DNA of 64,000 nucleotides from Beaufortia kweichowensis (Eukaryota; Chordata; Actinopteri; Cypriniformes; Gastromyzontidae), in contig CM032794.1 of NCBI GenBank assembly GCA_019155185.1, positions 18,491,095 to 18,555,094 of the forward strand, read 5' to 3'. Each line of letters starts with the position of its first letter. Position 1 is the first letter of the stretch. The notes under the pieces are model-generated. The model saw only the letters and a list, made by a program, of their open reading frames with translations, was not told where the DNA came from and ran no database searches. This document shows, piece after piece, positions 21,996-31,562 of the stretch. The translations under genes and the position numbers were made by a program.

Positions 21996-23371
21996 TCAAT
22001 TATACATTATTGGAAAGGTAAAAAATAAATATTCATTAAGGTGTGTCTTTAGCCCCGGTGTAAAACACTACTGTGACATATTGGTCAGATGTGTTCATCT
22101 TGCATCTTGGCAATTAAACATTATAACATATAAAATATTTTATGACAACTAGGATTCATTGTGGTTATGAAGCCTATTAATAACATGTTTATGTGTGGGT
22201 CTGTTTGTAAATATAATAGATTTTGTGTATGTGCGCATATAACAGATGCAGCCTAATTGTGCTGGTTTAGTATAATCTAGCTCAGTTTAAGGGACAATTC
22301 TTCATTTATTCTCCTAAAAAATTTGCTTTGTGTGGTAACATCTAAACCAACTAGCTTTATCCAGATGTAAATTATTATTGGTTTTGGGTCAGTGTACCAT
22401 CTGATCACTTAATTATTCCATTCAATATGACAAGCGAAGAAGAAAAAGAAAAAGAAAAACACTCTGTTCTCTGTCCAGCAAATAAACTGATGTCTAATAC
22501 CATTTTTTCCACTTACAAAATAAGTGGAAATAATAATAATTACTGTTTTTCTGTATTTTTCATTATTTGGTCTTTTGTCGCATTCTTCTGCTTTCACATT
22601 CTTTGCACATGCTCAATGTTTTCGCAATCTGTGACTAGAGGTCGCTGTTTGATAATTGTTTCTTATCAAACAGGGATTCGACTCTGAGTAAAAGGAAGAT
22701 TCCTGTCTGAGTCTGAGTCCTGTGACTTCCGGCTTCCTGTCTGTTTTGCTGCGAGTGGTTTGTTTGTATCCTGCATTACCTGCATTATCTAATCTAATAC
22801 CTGCATTATCTCACTATCTAATATTTCACTAATATAATATAATATTCTTTAGATTATACAAACTTCTCTCGATACTGTTGGATTTGTAAATCTAAATTAT
22901 AATAAAGAGATAACTTCGGTCCACTAGCACCGCATTAGCAAATTAGCTTAGTCTTCTGTATTTATTGTTTGTAGCCTACCACATTTGCCTGTTAGCTTGC
23001 ATTTTGTGTACTGTGCTTACTATTACTTTTCTCCCGCACATCATCTGTGAGTGAATCAAACTACTTTGATGAGTCGGAACCCATCAACAAATGTGGTGAG
23101 TTATGGCATCTTGTCCCAGTATTGTTACATGTAATGTTTGTCACATGTTTAGCTTAGCCTTCTCTGTCAGCAGCGAGGGGTTTACAGGCGATAAATGTTG
23201 GGAAATAGTTAGGCTGACAGAGAAGATCTTAGAATTAGAAATCACGCATCCAAACTTTATTTGAGGAGAGTAAGAGTAATAGGGTTTTAGATAACACTTT
23301 GGATGCGAGTAGTGTAACTAGCTCTGCACATTGTTTGGTTCTGGTTTTAGATCCCCCGCAGCAGGGAAACT

Positions 23372-24411
23372 GTGACTGTAAGACGGCATAGTCGCAGGAC
23401 AAAACTCCGCTCAATCGTTCCGATTTCAGTCTCAAATAAATTTGCCCCACTTGGTGAAACGCCTACCAAGAAACATGTTGAAAGTGCCCTAGTTATTGGA
23501 GATTTTATTGTACAGAATGTAAAAATAAAGGCACCAGCCACCTGTTACGGTGCTGGGTCAGGACAGACAGAATACACGAGATTCTCTCAAAACAAGTCTT
23601 TACTGAGCTTGATTCAGAGTAGAGTTACAGGCCTCACTTATGAGGAGAACAAAGCAATAACAGGCACAGAGTATATCCAGGGCAGACCGACAGACAGGCA
23701 ACAAAATCCACACAACCAAATTCAACAACAACACCGGACGAAATACAAACGGAAAGCAGACTTCAAATAATACAGACAATAAACTCATAATGACAGAAAA
23801 CAGGTGCGGGTGATAACAAGAACTAGTGCTAACAAGATTGCAAATGGTGAACAGGTGAGCGGGGTGCAATGCATGATGGGGAATTGAGTCCAGGGGGAGG
23901 TGCAGAGTGAAAAACGAAGTCCAAACAAGAGGTGCAAGGTGGAATCATGACACCACCATAGTCCAATGTTTATCGGGAGCCAGAGCGCCTGACATCAGAG
24001 AAAACTTAAACGTGCTGGTAAAAGCTAAGCGTAAATTTAATAAGATTATTATTCACATCGGCACGAATGACGTTCCACTATGTCAATCGGAAATCACAAA
24101 GAATAAGAAAGGTAATAAAAAGGTACATAAAAGGTATGTGAACTCGCAAGTACGATGTCAGACACAGTAACATGCTCTGGTCCTCTCCCTGCTTATCGTG
24201 GTGATGAGATACATAGCAGACTCCCATCACTAAACGACTGGATGTCTTAGTGGTGCCTGCAAAATAATATAGGCTTTATAAATAATTGGAAAAGTTTCTC
24301 GGGCAAACCTGACCTGTTGAAAAGAGATGGTCTTCATCCCTCTTGGGGTGGAGCTGCTCTTTTATCTAGAAATATAGCACATAGTCTTAATGTTAATGTT
24401 AAACCTTGACT
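23372..24411 (+). pseudogene. LINE ORF1 with SGNH/GDSL esterase-like domain, split by a solo LTR
   Basis: The first part reads MTVRRHSRRTKLRSIVPISV and SALVIGDFIVQNVKI up to 23542. After the LTR it resumes with TIVQCLSGARAPDIRENLNV, KIIIHIGTNDVPLCQSEITK and, in other frames, LLKRDGLHPSWGGAALLSRN near 24319. These are block I (GDS), block II (G), block III (GTND) and block V (DGLHP) of SGNH hydrolases, as known for CR1-type ORF1 proteins. Here the nucleophile Ser of GDS is Phe (GDF). Frameshifts follow at about 24110. The protein would bind LINE RNA; this copy is dead. Confidence 0.75.
23543..23952 (-). mobile_element. Solo LTR (410 bp) with perfect 5-bp duplication CCACC
   Basis: The plus strand runs from TGTTACGGTGC to GGAATCATGACA. 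It is flanked by CCACC at 23538-23542 and CCACC at 23953-23957. Read on the minus strand it starts TGTCATGATTCC and ends ACCGTAACA. Near its 3' end it has CAGTAAAGACTTG, similar to CAGTAAAGACTTTG at the same place in the LTR at 27255-27729. It is inserted in the esterase-like ORF1 of the LINE. The likely family is Gypsy-like, by end sequence. Confidence 0.88.
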
Positions 24412-24803
24412 AACTGGGGCCCAGGTCAGGGATCAAAAATTCTGTCTTCTAAATATCACAATATAGAGACTGTGTCTGTCTTTTCCCCAAGACTACTGTT
24501 ATAAACATGAGCCTTGTCTGAAGGGCAGAGGGGGAGGTGTTGCTGCACTCTACAGTAATAACCTTAGCATTACTCAGAAGTCTAATTTTACATATAACGC
24601 TTTTGAAACAATGGTACTTAATATTATGTCATCTAATGTAAATGATAAAACATTTTTAAAGTTTACTGTATAGGCCTATAGGCCACCAGGGCACCATACA
24701 GACTTTATTTGGTGACTTTTTATTAGAACTAGTACTGGCCACAGATAGAATTCTTGTCGTTGGTGATTTTAATATCCATGTAGATAATAATATTGAAGTG
24801 TTG
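24412..24803 (+). pseudogene. LINE ORF2 endonuclease fragment, broken
   Basis: Frames read CLKGRGGGVAALYSNNLSIT, then AFETMVLNIMSSNVNDKTFL, YRPPGHHTDFIW and TDRILVVGDFNIHVDNN. The VYRPP and GDFNIH motifs are apurinic-endonuclease signatures of LINE ORF2. A stop inside the YRPP motif and another after DFIW break the frame. Confidence 0.7.
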
Positions 24804-24855
24804 TCGGTAGATCATTCTCCTATTTAGCACCTAATCTTTGGAATAGTCTTCCTAC

Positions 24856-24985
24856 ACTCTAAAAACAGATGTGTTAAAAATAACACAAGATGTGTCTAGT
24901 TAGGGACAACACATCTGTGTGTTGTCCCTAACTAGACACATCTTTGTGTTAATTTAAAAACAACACATTTTGTGTTACTTTTAAC
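24856..24985. mobile_element. Palindromic MITE-like element
   Basis: A near-perfect inverted repeat has arms of about 33 bp (24882-24913 and 24918-24950; arm core ATGTGTCTAGTTAGGGACAA) separated by about 4 bases. CACTCTAAAAACAGATGTGT and direct GTGTTA/AACAC motifs surround it. RNA from either strand would form a hairpin. The terminus CACTCTAAAAA resembles the CACTGTAAAAA MITEs elsewhere in the window, so it may be a relative. Confidence 0.6.
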
Positions 24986-24989
24986 TCAA

Positions 24990-25290
24990 CTTGTGTTACT
25001 TATTAAAAGTTATTTGACTGTTAGTACAAAATGTTCTTAAAGTAATTTTTGTTATTAACAACGTTATTAACATTCTCATAATGTTAAAAGAAAACTTTCT
25101 TAGAACAACATTCTTGGAACGTCCTTAAGATGTTATTTGTGCTTGATAAACATTCTTGTAATGTTAAGATTAAACAGTCAAAGCACAACGTTTTTGGAAC
25201 CTCATTTTGATGTTAGTAGTGTTTATAATGCTCTCATAATGTTATCATAAAATTTTATACAAAATTATGGATAAAAATCTTACTAGCTGC
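24990..25290. repeat. Degenerate AACATTCT-motif repeat
   Basis: The stretch repeats AACATTCT.. / ..AATGTTAAGA / GGAACGTC motifs in both orientations at 20-60 bp spacing. A related but longer block lies at 27930-28500. No coding sequence or clear termini. Confidence 0.4.
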
Positions 25291-25940
25291 AGCTGACAGG
25301 AGGTTACAATTTAATATAATTTAAGAAAGTATTGAGATTGTCGTTAAGATGGCTTGCAGATTTCACGCTCGTTCTTATATGGTGTAAGACTGTTCAATCC
25401 TTTATAATGGTAAAACTGGAAATATATTGAAACCTGACTTAATATAGAATATACACAAAAAGAGTTGACAAAAGTTGAGTGGCGGGAGTCTATAGGGAGG
25501 TGCAGAGTGAAACCATGACATTACTCCGCCCTCCTGGAAGGTGCAAACTTACGCCTCAAAAGGACAAACTGAGGAGGGACGGCGGAGGGCGGGAGCAGGG
25601 GGCAGGACCCAGAGTGCAGCCAGGACAGCAGACCACGGTGGAGTCGACGGAGGGAGGAGCCATGGTGGAGGGGCTGACGACACTAGGGAGCTGACTGACC
25701 GAGACGGAGACAGTGGAAAAGGAGCCCAAGACGGAGAGCCGAAGAGCCAATGTGAAGCCGAGGTGCCAAGGCAGAGCCGACGGCTCAGGCGAAGAGGCGA
25801 AGGCAGAACTCAAAAGCCCAAAGTGAGCTTAGGGGCTGAGAGGGACCAGTGAAAATAGGGCAAAAGGCCAGGCTAAAAACAACAGCAGAGGTGACAGGGA
25901 ACTCGGGGGCAGCCATCTTGGCCGCGTCAGGAAACTCACC

Positions 25941-26480
25941 CTAAATCTCCGAAGCATGGATGGATGTCTCCTCTATGTGCCCAATCTCCACCAGCTCTCC
26001 CGCAGGCACAAGTGGTGTTGCCGGCTCACACACCTGGTCAGACGTCTGATGAGGCTCTGGCTCCGGGGCGACGATCAGCTCAGTTGTGGGGCTCCACTGT
26101 GGTTCTGCTGTCGTGGCAGGCTCAGGCTCTCTGTCTGCAGTGGGCACGGACACTCACTCAGTGCGGCAGAATGATGGCTGGCTGGACTCTGGGTCGGGAG
26201 TGGGGCTAACGATGTCCTCCAGCCGTCTGCCGGTGAGATGATATCCACAATTCATCAGCATTCACTCCAAAAAGGTGCAGAAACTTTGTCGAGGACCCTA
26301 CCTGGACAAACTTAGCCTTTGTGGCGGTGTTAAGACCCACACAGTAGAAGGTACTAAGGCAGTTGTCCGGGAAGTCAGTTTACAGGGCAAGATATAAAAT
26401 GTACACCATGTGGTCCTCAAGAAAGTGATCCCCCTGCTTCAGGCAGATTAGTTGAACACTGGGGATGTTTATGGTGAGGG
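25941..26480 (-). pseudogene. Gag-like fragment of the non-autonomous LTR element
   Basis: From about 26445 the minus strand reads LKQGDHFLEDHMVYILYLAL and then a stop. After frame changes it continues CLSTFYCVGLNTATKAK and, from 26153 to 25941, MSVPTADREPEPATTAEPQW with VCEPATPLVPAGELVEIGHI. The LEDH-type helix followed by an acidic, proline-rich PEPEP tail is shared with the copy at 19773-20408. I do not know a defined domain for it; a capsid role is inferred from its place just after the 5' LTR. Confidence 0.5.
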
Positions 26481-26499
26481 GCTGTAGGGTCAGTTCTTC

Positions 26500-26900
26500 T
26501 GTAACGGTGGATCAGGTGAGAGAGAGAGAGAGGCAGACAAGGTGAGTAGTATAAATGATGAAGGTTTGCTAGACAAATGACTGGAACAGCAAACAACAAA
26601 CATCCAATGGGAACAGACAACGGCTAATCCAAGAGGTGAAAAACATCCAAGAAGACAAAAAACAGGTTAACAGATGGGCCAGACAAAACGTAGTATGAGC
26701 TGGGAATAACACTCCATACAAACACGAGAACTGACCCAGACTGGTGACAGAGTCCAGATAAAGTGTCCGGGTAATGAATGTCAGGTGAGAACGATGATGA
26801 TGAACGGAAACAGGTGATGGTAATCCAAGATGGTGGCGGTGAAGTGCAATGGATGATGAGAAATGGATTCCATAGGGAGGTGCAGAGTAAATCCGTGACA
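26500..26900 (-). repeat. 5' LTR of the non-autonomous element
   Basis: 401 bp starting TGTAACGG and ending CCGTGACA on the plus strand, so TG..CA on the minus strand. CTATGGAATCC and CTCTGCACCTCCC are shared with the other LTRs in this window. It includes a short (GA)n run at 26517-26531. The adjacent internal sequence on the minus strand, GAAGAACTGACCC, is the likely primer binding region; the tRNA is not identified. Confidence 0.65.
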
Positions 26901-27254
26901 GTGGGTTAACTGCAAAGCTGTACTGATAAAATATATTTTAATTAGGTACATTTTCCATTAGGAGAAATTGCTCCAATGCAACCAAAAAGTAATGTTGTTA
27001 TCTACTGGTTATCTTTAAACAATATTCTCATGATTTCTGTTGTTCTAAACAGTTTTATTGTTTTTTTATGTTTTCAATATAAAAAATGTCATTTTTTACA
27101 AACAAATCTAAATTAACAAATTAAAATTATCACAAGGGTTAAGGGTCTACTTGCCCAGTAAACCAAAAAAAAATGACAGAACACCTGAATGATGAACGAC
27201 AGATACATTAATTTCCAATAGCAGAGCAGATAAAATAATTAGATTATGAAAATC

Positions 27255-27729
27255 TGTCACGGAGTCGAATACGATCCCTTCAGCATCGGATTCGATCCCA
27301 CACTTCACCCGTTCTGCATCCCGGGACTATTGAACTCAATCTCCCACAATTCATTGCACTCAGCTCACCTGTTCCCGATCACCAGCACTCAGCCCCGCAA
27401 CCAGCATCACCTGTTTCACCTCGTTACCGGACTCTTTAAAATGTGTGTGTTTGCTTTCATTTCTTGTCTGGTGTTGTTGTTATTTGGTTTTTGTCAAGTA
27501 GATGCCTTTCTATGTCAGCTTTTGGATATTCATTTTTGTCAAGTTCAACCGTGCAAAGTCTGTTCCAGAGATATGTATGTATTGCTCAGCGTGTGGTTTA
27601 CCGCTGTAAGTTCTGCCTGTTAATTCCCCTCTTCAGTGAGGTTTGTATCTTGTGGATTTTCCTCTGATAAAGCTTCAGTAAAGACTTTGATCAGAACTTT
27701 GGTGTTTGTCTCTCTGCTGCACGGTAACA
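27255..27729 (+). mobile_element. Solo LTR, 475 bp, plus strand
   Basis: It starts TGTCACGGAGTCGAAT and ends CTGCACGGTAACA, giving TG..CA ends and the same terminal style (TGTCACGG and CGTAACA) as the LTRs at 23543 and 26500. CACAATTCATTGCACTCAGC and CACCTGTTCCCGATCACCAG resemble the 23543 LTR. CTCTTTAAAATG may be its TATA region. The flanks AAATC and AAATA differ at one base, so the target duplication is imperfect or lost. Confidence 0.7.
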
Positions 27730-27929
27730 AAATAATTGTCAACAAATCTTTTTATCGATTAGTCGCCCTGTGCATGTGACGTCGCTGCGTGTTTTGGTGA
27801 AAACATACATTGGAAAAAAATATTGTAGAGTACAAGTAACAGAAGTAAGTGTGCCACTCAAATCCTTAAAGGCATGAGAATATGACCCACTGCTATAGCG
27901 TCACGCACCTAGCAGCACATAGAAATATG

Positions 27930-28500
27930 TAATTGTTATTTTCTTGGAATGTTGTACCTGGAATGTAAAATAAAAGTAAAAACAATGCTGCAGGAACCTT
28001 CAAATAACAAAATTAATTTTGACCTTCAAATAACATTTTGTTAACATTACAAAACTAGACATTTTAATGCTCTTAGAATGTTGTATTTTTTAATAAAAAT
28101 TTAGGTAGATAGAACGTTGCAGAAATGTTATGCTAACCTTATGATAACATTTCACCAATATTAAGCAAACTGGATATTTTAAAGTTTGTTGTAATGTTGT
28201 ATTTTAAAAATACAACATTAAAGAAACATTGATTTATAACGTTCTGTATAAATCAATGTTCCTTTAATGTATAATGTTCCGTTATAAATCAATGTTTCTT
28301 TAATGTTACATTTTTAGTCAAAATTTTGATGGATCGAACGTTGCAGAAATGTTATGCAAACCTTAAGGTAACATTCCACCAACGTTAAGCAAACTGGACA
28401 TTTTCATGTTTTTATAACATTTTAAGTCACCATTCCTTGAACCAAAATGGAATGTTTGGAAAATGTTTTAGGGACATAACTTTGTTAACTGGGTTAACAT
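27930..28500. repeat. Inverted and direct AACATT-type repeat block
   Basis: GAACGTTGCAGAAATGTTATG occurs at about 28111 and 28337, followed in each case by ACCTTA, AACATT, CACCAA and GCAAACTGGA. Between them a palindromic stretch (AAACATTGATTTATAACGTT and its inverse AACGTTCTGTATAAATCAATG) repeats three times around 28225-28310. This looks like a MITE built from internal inverted repeats. No coding. Confidence 0.5.
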
Positions 28501-28688
28501 TAACTAAATTATAAATATATTATATCACAACTAGTAATCCAGACCCACCCAAAATTCAGACCTACATAGCTTCAAATTTTAATAAATTTAGTACATCGCT
28601 TTAAATCAAATAATTTTGATCATTACTGATTTACTGATTGCGGCTGTGATGTGTTAGAGGAGAAATGATATATTATATACATATAAGA

Positions 28689-29190
28689 GGCAAGCCACAG
28701 CCACAGCCACAGGCAAGCCACAGCCACAGGCAAGCCACAGCCACAGGCAAGCCACAGCCACATCCACAGGCAAGCCACAGCCACATCCACAGGCAAGCCA
28801 CATCCACAGGCAAGCCACAGCCACAGGCAAGCCACAGGCAAGCCACAGCCACATCCACAGGCAAGCCACAGGCAAGCCACAGCCACAGGCAAGCCACAGC
28901 CACAGGCAAGCCACAGCCACAGGCAAGCCACAGCCACAGGCAAGCCACATCCACAGGCAAGCCACAGCCACATCCACAGGCAAGCCACATCCACAGGCAA
29001 GCCACAGCCACATCCACAGGCAAGCCACATCCACAGGCAAGCCACAGCCACATCCACAGGCAAGACACAGCCACATCCACAGGCAAGACACAGCCACATT
29101 CACAGGCAAGACACAGCCACATCCACAGGCAAGACACATCCACAGGCAAGACACATCCACAGGCAAGACACATCCACAGGCAAGACACAT
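28689..29190 (+). repeat. GCAAG/CCACAG minisatellite with 11-, 17- and 23-bp variant units
   Basis: Each unit is GCAAG followed by one to three hexamers, CCACAG or CCACAT. This gives lengths of 11, 17 or 23 bp. From about 29061 to the end most units read GCAAGACACA instead of GCAAGCCACA, so the array has a variant-defined 3' block. All lengths are 2 modulo 3, so most frames on both strands stay open and give repetitive Gln/His/Ser or Cys/Gly/Leu strings. These are not genes. Confidence 0.9.
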
Positions 29191-29506
29191 AACTTGTATT
29201 ATTGTGTTTAATACATGTGTGATTCAGACATGGTGTATTTAAATTAATGGATGTTTAGTGGGAAACTTCTGTGCAAACAATGTTTTCGAAATGATTACTT
29301 AGTGCTTAGCAAGTAAATTGTAGGACGGACTTCCTGTTATTTTGCAGTCATTCACTTGAAATAATATAATAAATATATGTTAAAATTAGGGATGCACCGA
29401 TACCGATACTGGTATCGGTATCGGGCCCGATACTGAGCTCATGTACTCGTACTCGTACTCGTAAAAACACTCCAATACTAAAGACTTCGGCAGCAGCTTC
29501 GGCTTG

Positions 29507-31562
29507 CAGGGCTCGAAATTACGGCTGAAATTTAATCTTTGCGATGTAGAGACTTTGCAGGGCCAAATGATTTCTTTAAGGGATCATAAAGTTAGACAAC
29601 AAACAACAAATTCCTAGGGGGGAGTCAACACCAGAACCCCTTTTGGCTCCAAAAAGTCTGGGTTAAGTGATGACCTGCCGGTTGTTACTTAACTCAGGAG
29701 GACAGTTATGGTACCTCTCTGGCCTTCCCCAGAGAGGGTGACCCCCAGCTCAACTCCCTGAGATTCTCCAGGCCCCCCTGGAGATTTGAAGAGAGGACTA
29801 GAGAAGTACATTCCAAACACATCAAAGAGATTCTCTAGAATGAGCAAGAATAAACTGTCCATTTTGTGTATATATATACCTGTATATATATATGTGTGTG
29901 TATTCCTCTGTTATCCCTTAATGCCCTACCATAGTTAGTGCATGTATTTCATTACTGTCGAAGTTTAACTGTTATTTCATGGCAGATGAATGAATAACTA
30001 TTGTTCTTACTTCACTTCTGCCTCGTGTGTGGTATCAAAATGATCCACAAATTATTTCCTAAATAATGATGCACAGTACATAGTCATGGCGTGCATCATA
30101 CTCACTTTACAATAAGTTTATGTGTTCGGTGCAGACAGAACATACTGCCATGCATGTGTAAATCACTGTCACAGGGAGAGACAAAGAAAATTTCTCCCGT
30201 GCACCAACGGCCGCTCGCCATTGGCCAAAGTGACCTGACAGGGGCGTGACAGCTGTGTCTTTAAGACCGACATGCAGCGGACAACTCGTCGCTCAGAAAC
30301 TTGGAAGCTTTCCAAAACTTCGTGGGACCTGCCCTTTCTTCAGGACAGTTTTCCGGCAATCTTACTTCGGCAGACTTCGACACTTCTCGCGAAACTTCGC
30401 TCTCCGAACGGACTTCGCGAATCCATCGGGACACTCTCTCTCTTTCTCTCCGCGCACCAGGATTCTTGCCGACGCAACTAACTGTTCAATGCAAGTATCA
30501 CAGTTCAACAGCGCTAAAGCATTGCCCTTGGCTACCAAGGTGAACTTTTGTAGAGAAAACCCGGTAGTTTGTGTTCTGCTGATTTAATGTGCCACTCTTT
30601 ACCCTTTACTCTGATTTTTCTATGCTTTCTCTTGTATGCGTGTGAATGTGTATGTGTTTTATGTTAGTTAATCAATATCGTATTTCAGTAGCTTAGTCAA
30701 TAAATATTCATTTGTATTCACTCATGATTGTCTCTGCTTAATGCTCATAACACATCCCTTAAACTGTGGAATACTGTTACCGGCTCTGTATGTATTACTG
30801 TATTGGGCATGGACCGTTGTTAATCAAGGCCAGAAGAATAATGCGTTTATTGCACCAGGTAATGCTACAAAATACATATAGTTAATAATCTTTATCTGTA
30901 AGTATTTCCATTTGAGCCACAAGTAATTATAACCTGAAACTGAACTGTGTTTTAAATAACACCGTCTTAGTTTCACTATAACTAGTGGAGATGCTGGGGA
31001 ATGTTTAAATAACACCATCCCCACAGAATCACTACAGCGACCTCAAATAATATTTGGGAGCATCTGTGCGACTGCATATTTTGTTGTAGTACCAGTTTTA
31101 TTTCTCTACAGAGCGATCGGTAATTACGGCAGAGTATGTTCAGTGCTACTTTCATTGCTTTTAACACATACAATTTAAAGGGACAGTTCACACTTTTCTA
31201 TCATTAGTTACTCAACTGTTTTAAACCTGTATAAATTTAGTACAAAGAAGATATTTTAATAAAAGTTAGTAACTAAACCTTATACAGGTTTGGAACAACA
31301 GGAGGAAGACTAATTTACTTTTAAGCATATAACATGTGGGGTGTTTTAGATTTTATAAATGGAAAATGTGTTTTATGAAAATGAAAATTGTACTATTTTT
31401 TTGTCAATCAATTAGCATTTTGGCCATAAGCAATACATGGTTGCTTAAGTTGAGCAGCAGTCTGTTATTCTTTATTTTCGGTGGGTGCTCTTAAATTTTT
31501 TAAAACTTTTTAAAGTAAGGAGCACCAGTGCTACCAAGTTAAAAAGTTAATTTCGAGCCCTG
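29507..31562. mobile_element. Inner hAT-like element nested in the outer one
   Basis: Its termini are CAGGGCTCGAAATTA (29507) and TTAATTTCGAGCCCTG (ending 31562), inverse complements over 15 bases. The right subterminal part has AGGAGCACCAGTGCTACCAA. I cannot find a matching 8-bp duplication (left TCGGCTTG, right TTCAGTGA), so the flanks have diverged or the insertion is complex. It contains the solo LTR at 29545-31036 and an inverted repeat fragment near 31180-31290 (AAACCTGTATAAATTTAG and ACCTTATACAGGTTT) resembling a common cyprinid dispersed repeat. Confidence 0.78.
29545..31036 (+). mobile_element. Solo LTR, about 1.49 kb, copy A, with 4-bp duplication GCGA
   Basis: It starts TGTAGAGACTTTGCAGGGCC and ends CAGAATCACTACA, giving TGTAG..CTACA ends. 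It is flanked by GCGA at 29541-29544 and 31037-31040. A likely promoter is at about 30218-30265: inverted CCAAT (CCATTGGCCAA), a GC box (GGGGCGTG) and a TATA-like CTTTAAGA. AATAAA at 30700 would be the poly(A) signal. The 4-bp duplication and long LTR fit an endogenous-retrovirus or Gypsy family. No internal viral genes remain. Confidence 0.88.

Larger units (their letters stand above)
22690..24850 (+). mobile_element. CR1/L2-group LINE with esterase-type ORF1, internally deleted
   Basis: A 5' region with GACTTCCGGCTTCCTGTCTG (22727) leads into ORF1 (esterase-like), the start of ORF2 (endonuclease) and then, at about 24804, a jump to GGTAGATCATTCTCCTATTTAGC, the end of the RT ORF. Nearly the whole RT is therefore deleted. 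A solo LTR interrupts ORF1 at 23543-23952. A palindromic MITE sits where the 3' end should continue, at about 24855. Confidence 0.78.
25485..26900 (-). mobile_element. Non-autonomous LTR retrotransposon, minus strand, 3' LTR truncated
   Basis: The 5' LTR (minus orientation) is 26500-26900, reading TGTCACGGATTTACTCTGCA to CACCGTTACA. The 3' LTR survives only as its first 36 bases (25485-25520, ATGTCATGGTTTCACTCTGC on the minus strand) because DNA to its left is unrelated. Just inside it is a purine-rich tract, AGGAGGGCGGAGTAA (25521-25535 on the minus strand), placed as a polypurine tract. The internal region of only about 980 bp encodes a gag-like fragment and no enzymes, so it needed a helper element. 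Confidence 0.7.

Noticed and set aside
27255..27729. Perfect target duplication around the second solo LTR
   Set aside because: The flanks AAATC and AAATA differ, so I did not claim one.
28689..29190. CRISPR-like regular repeats
   Set aside because: There are no unique spacers of constant length, and this is eukaryotic minisatellite DNA.
28654..29192. Long repetitive open frames on both strands (Cys/Gly/Leu and Gln/Ser/His repeats)
   Set aside because: They lie entirely in a minisatellite whose unit lengths (11, 17, 23) are all 2 modulo 3 and lack stop codons, so open frames arise automatically.
30246..30587. Plus-strand ORFs in the LTRs (and 37116-37524)
   Set aside because: They lie in non-coding LTR sequence downstream of the putative promoter, and the two copies do not keep the same ends.
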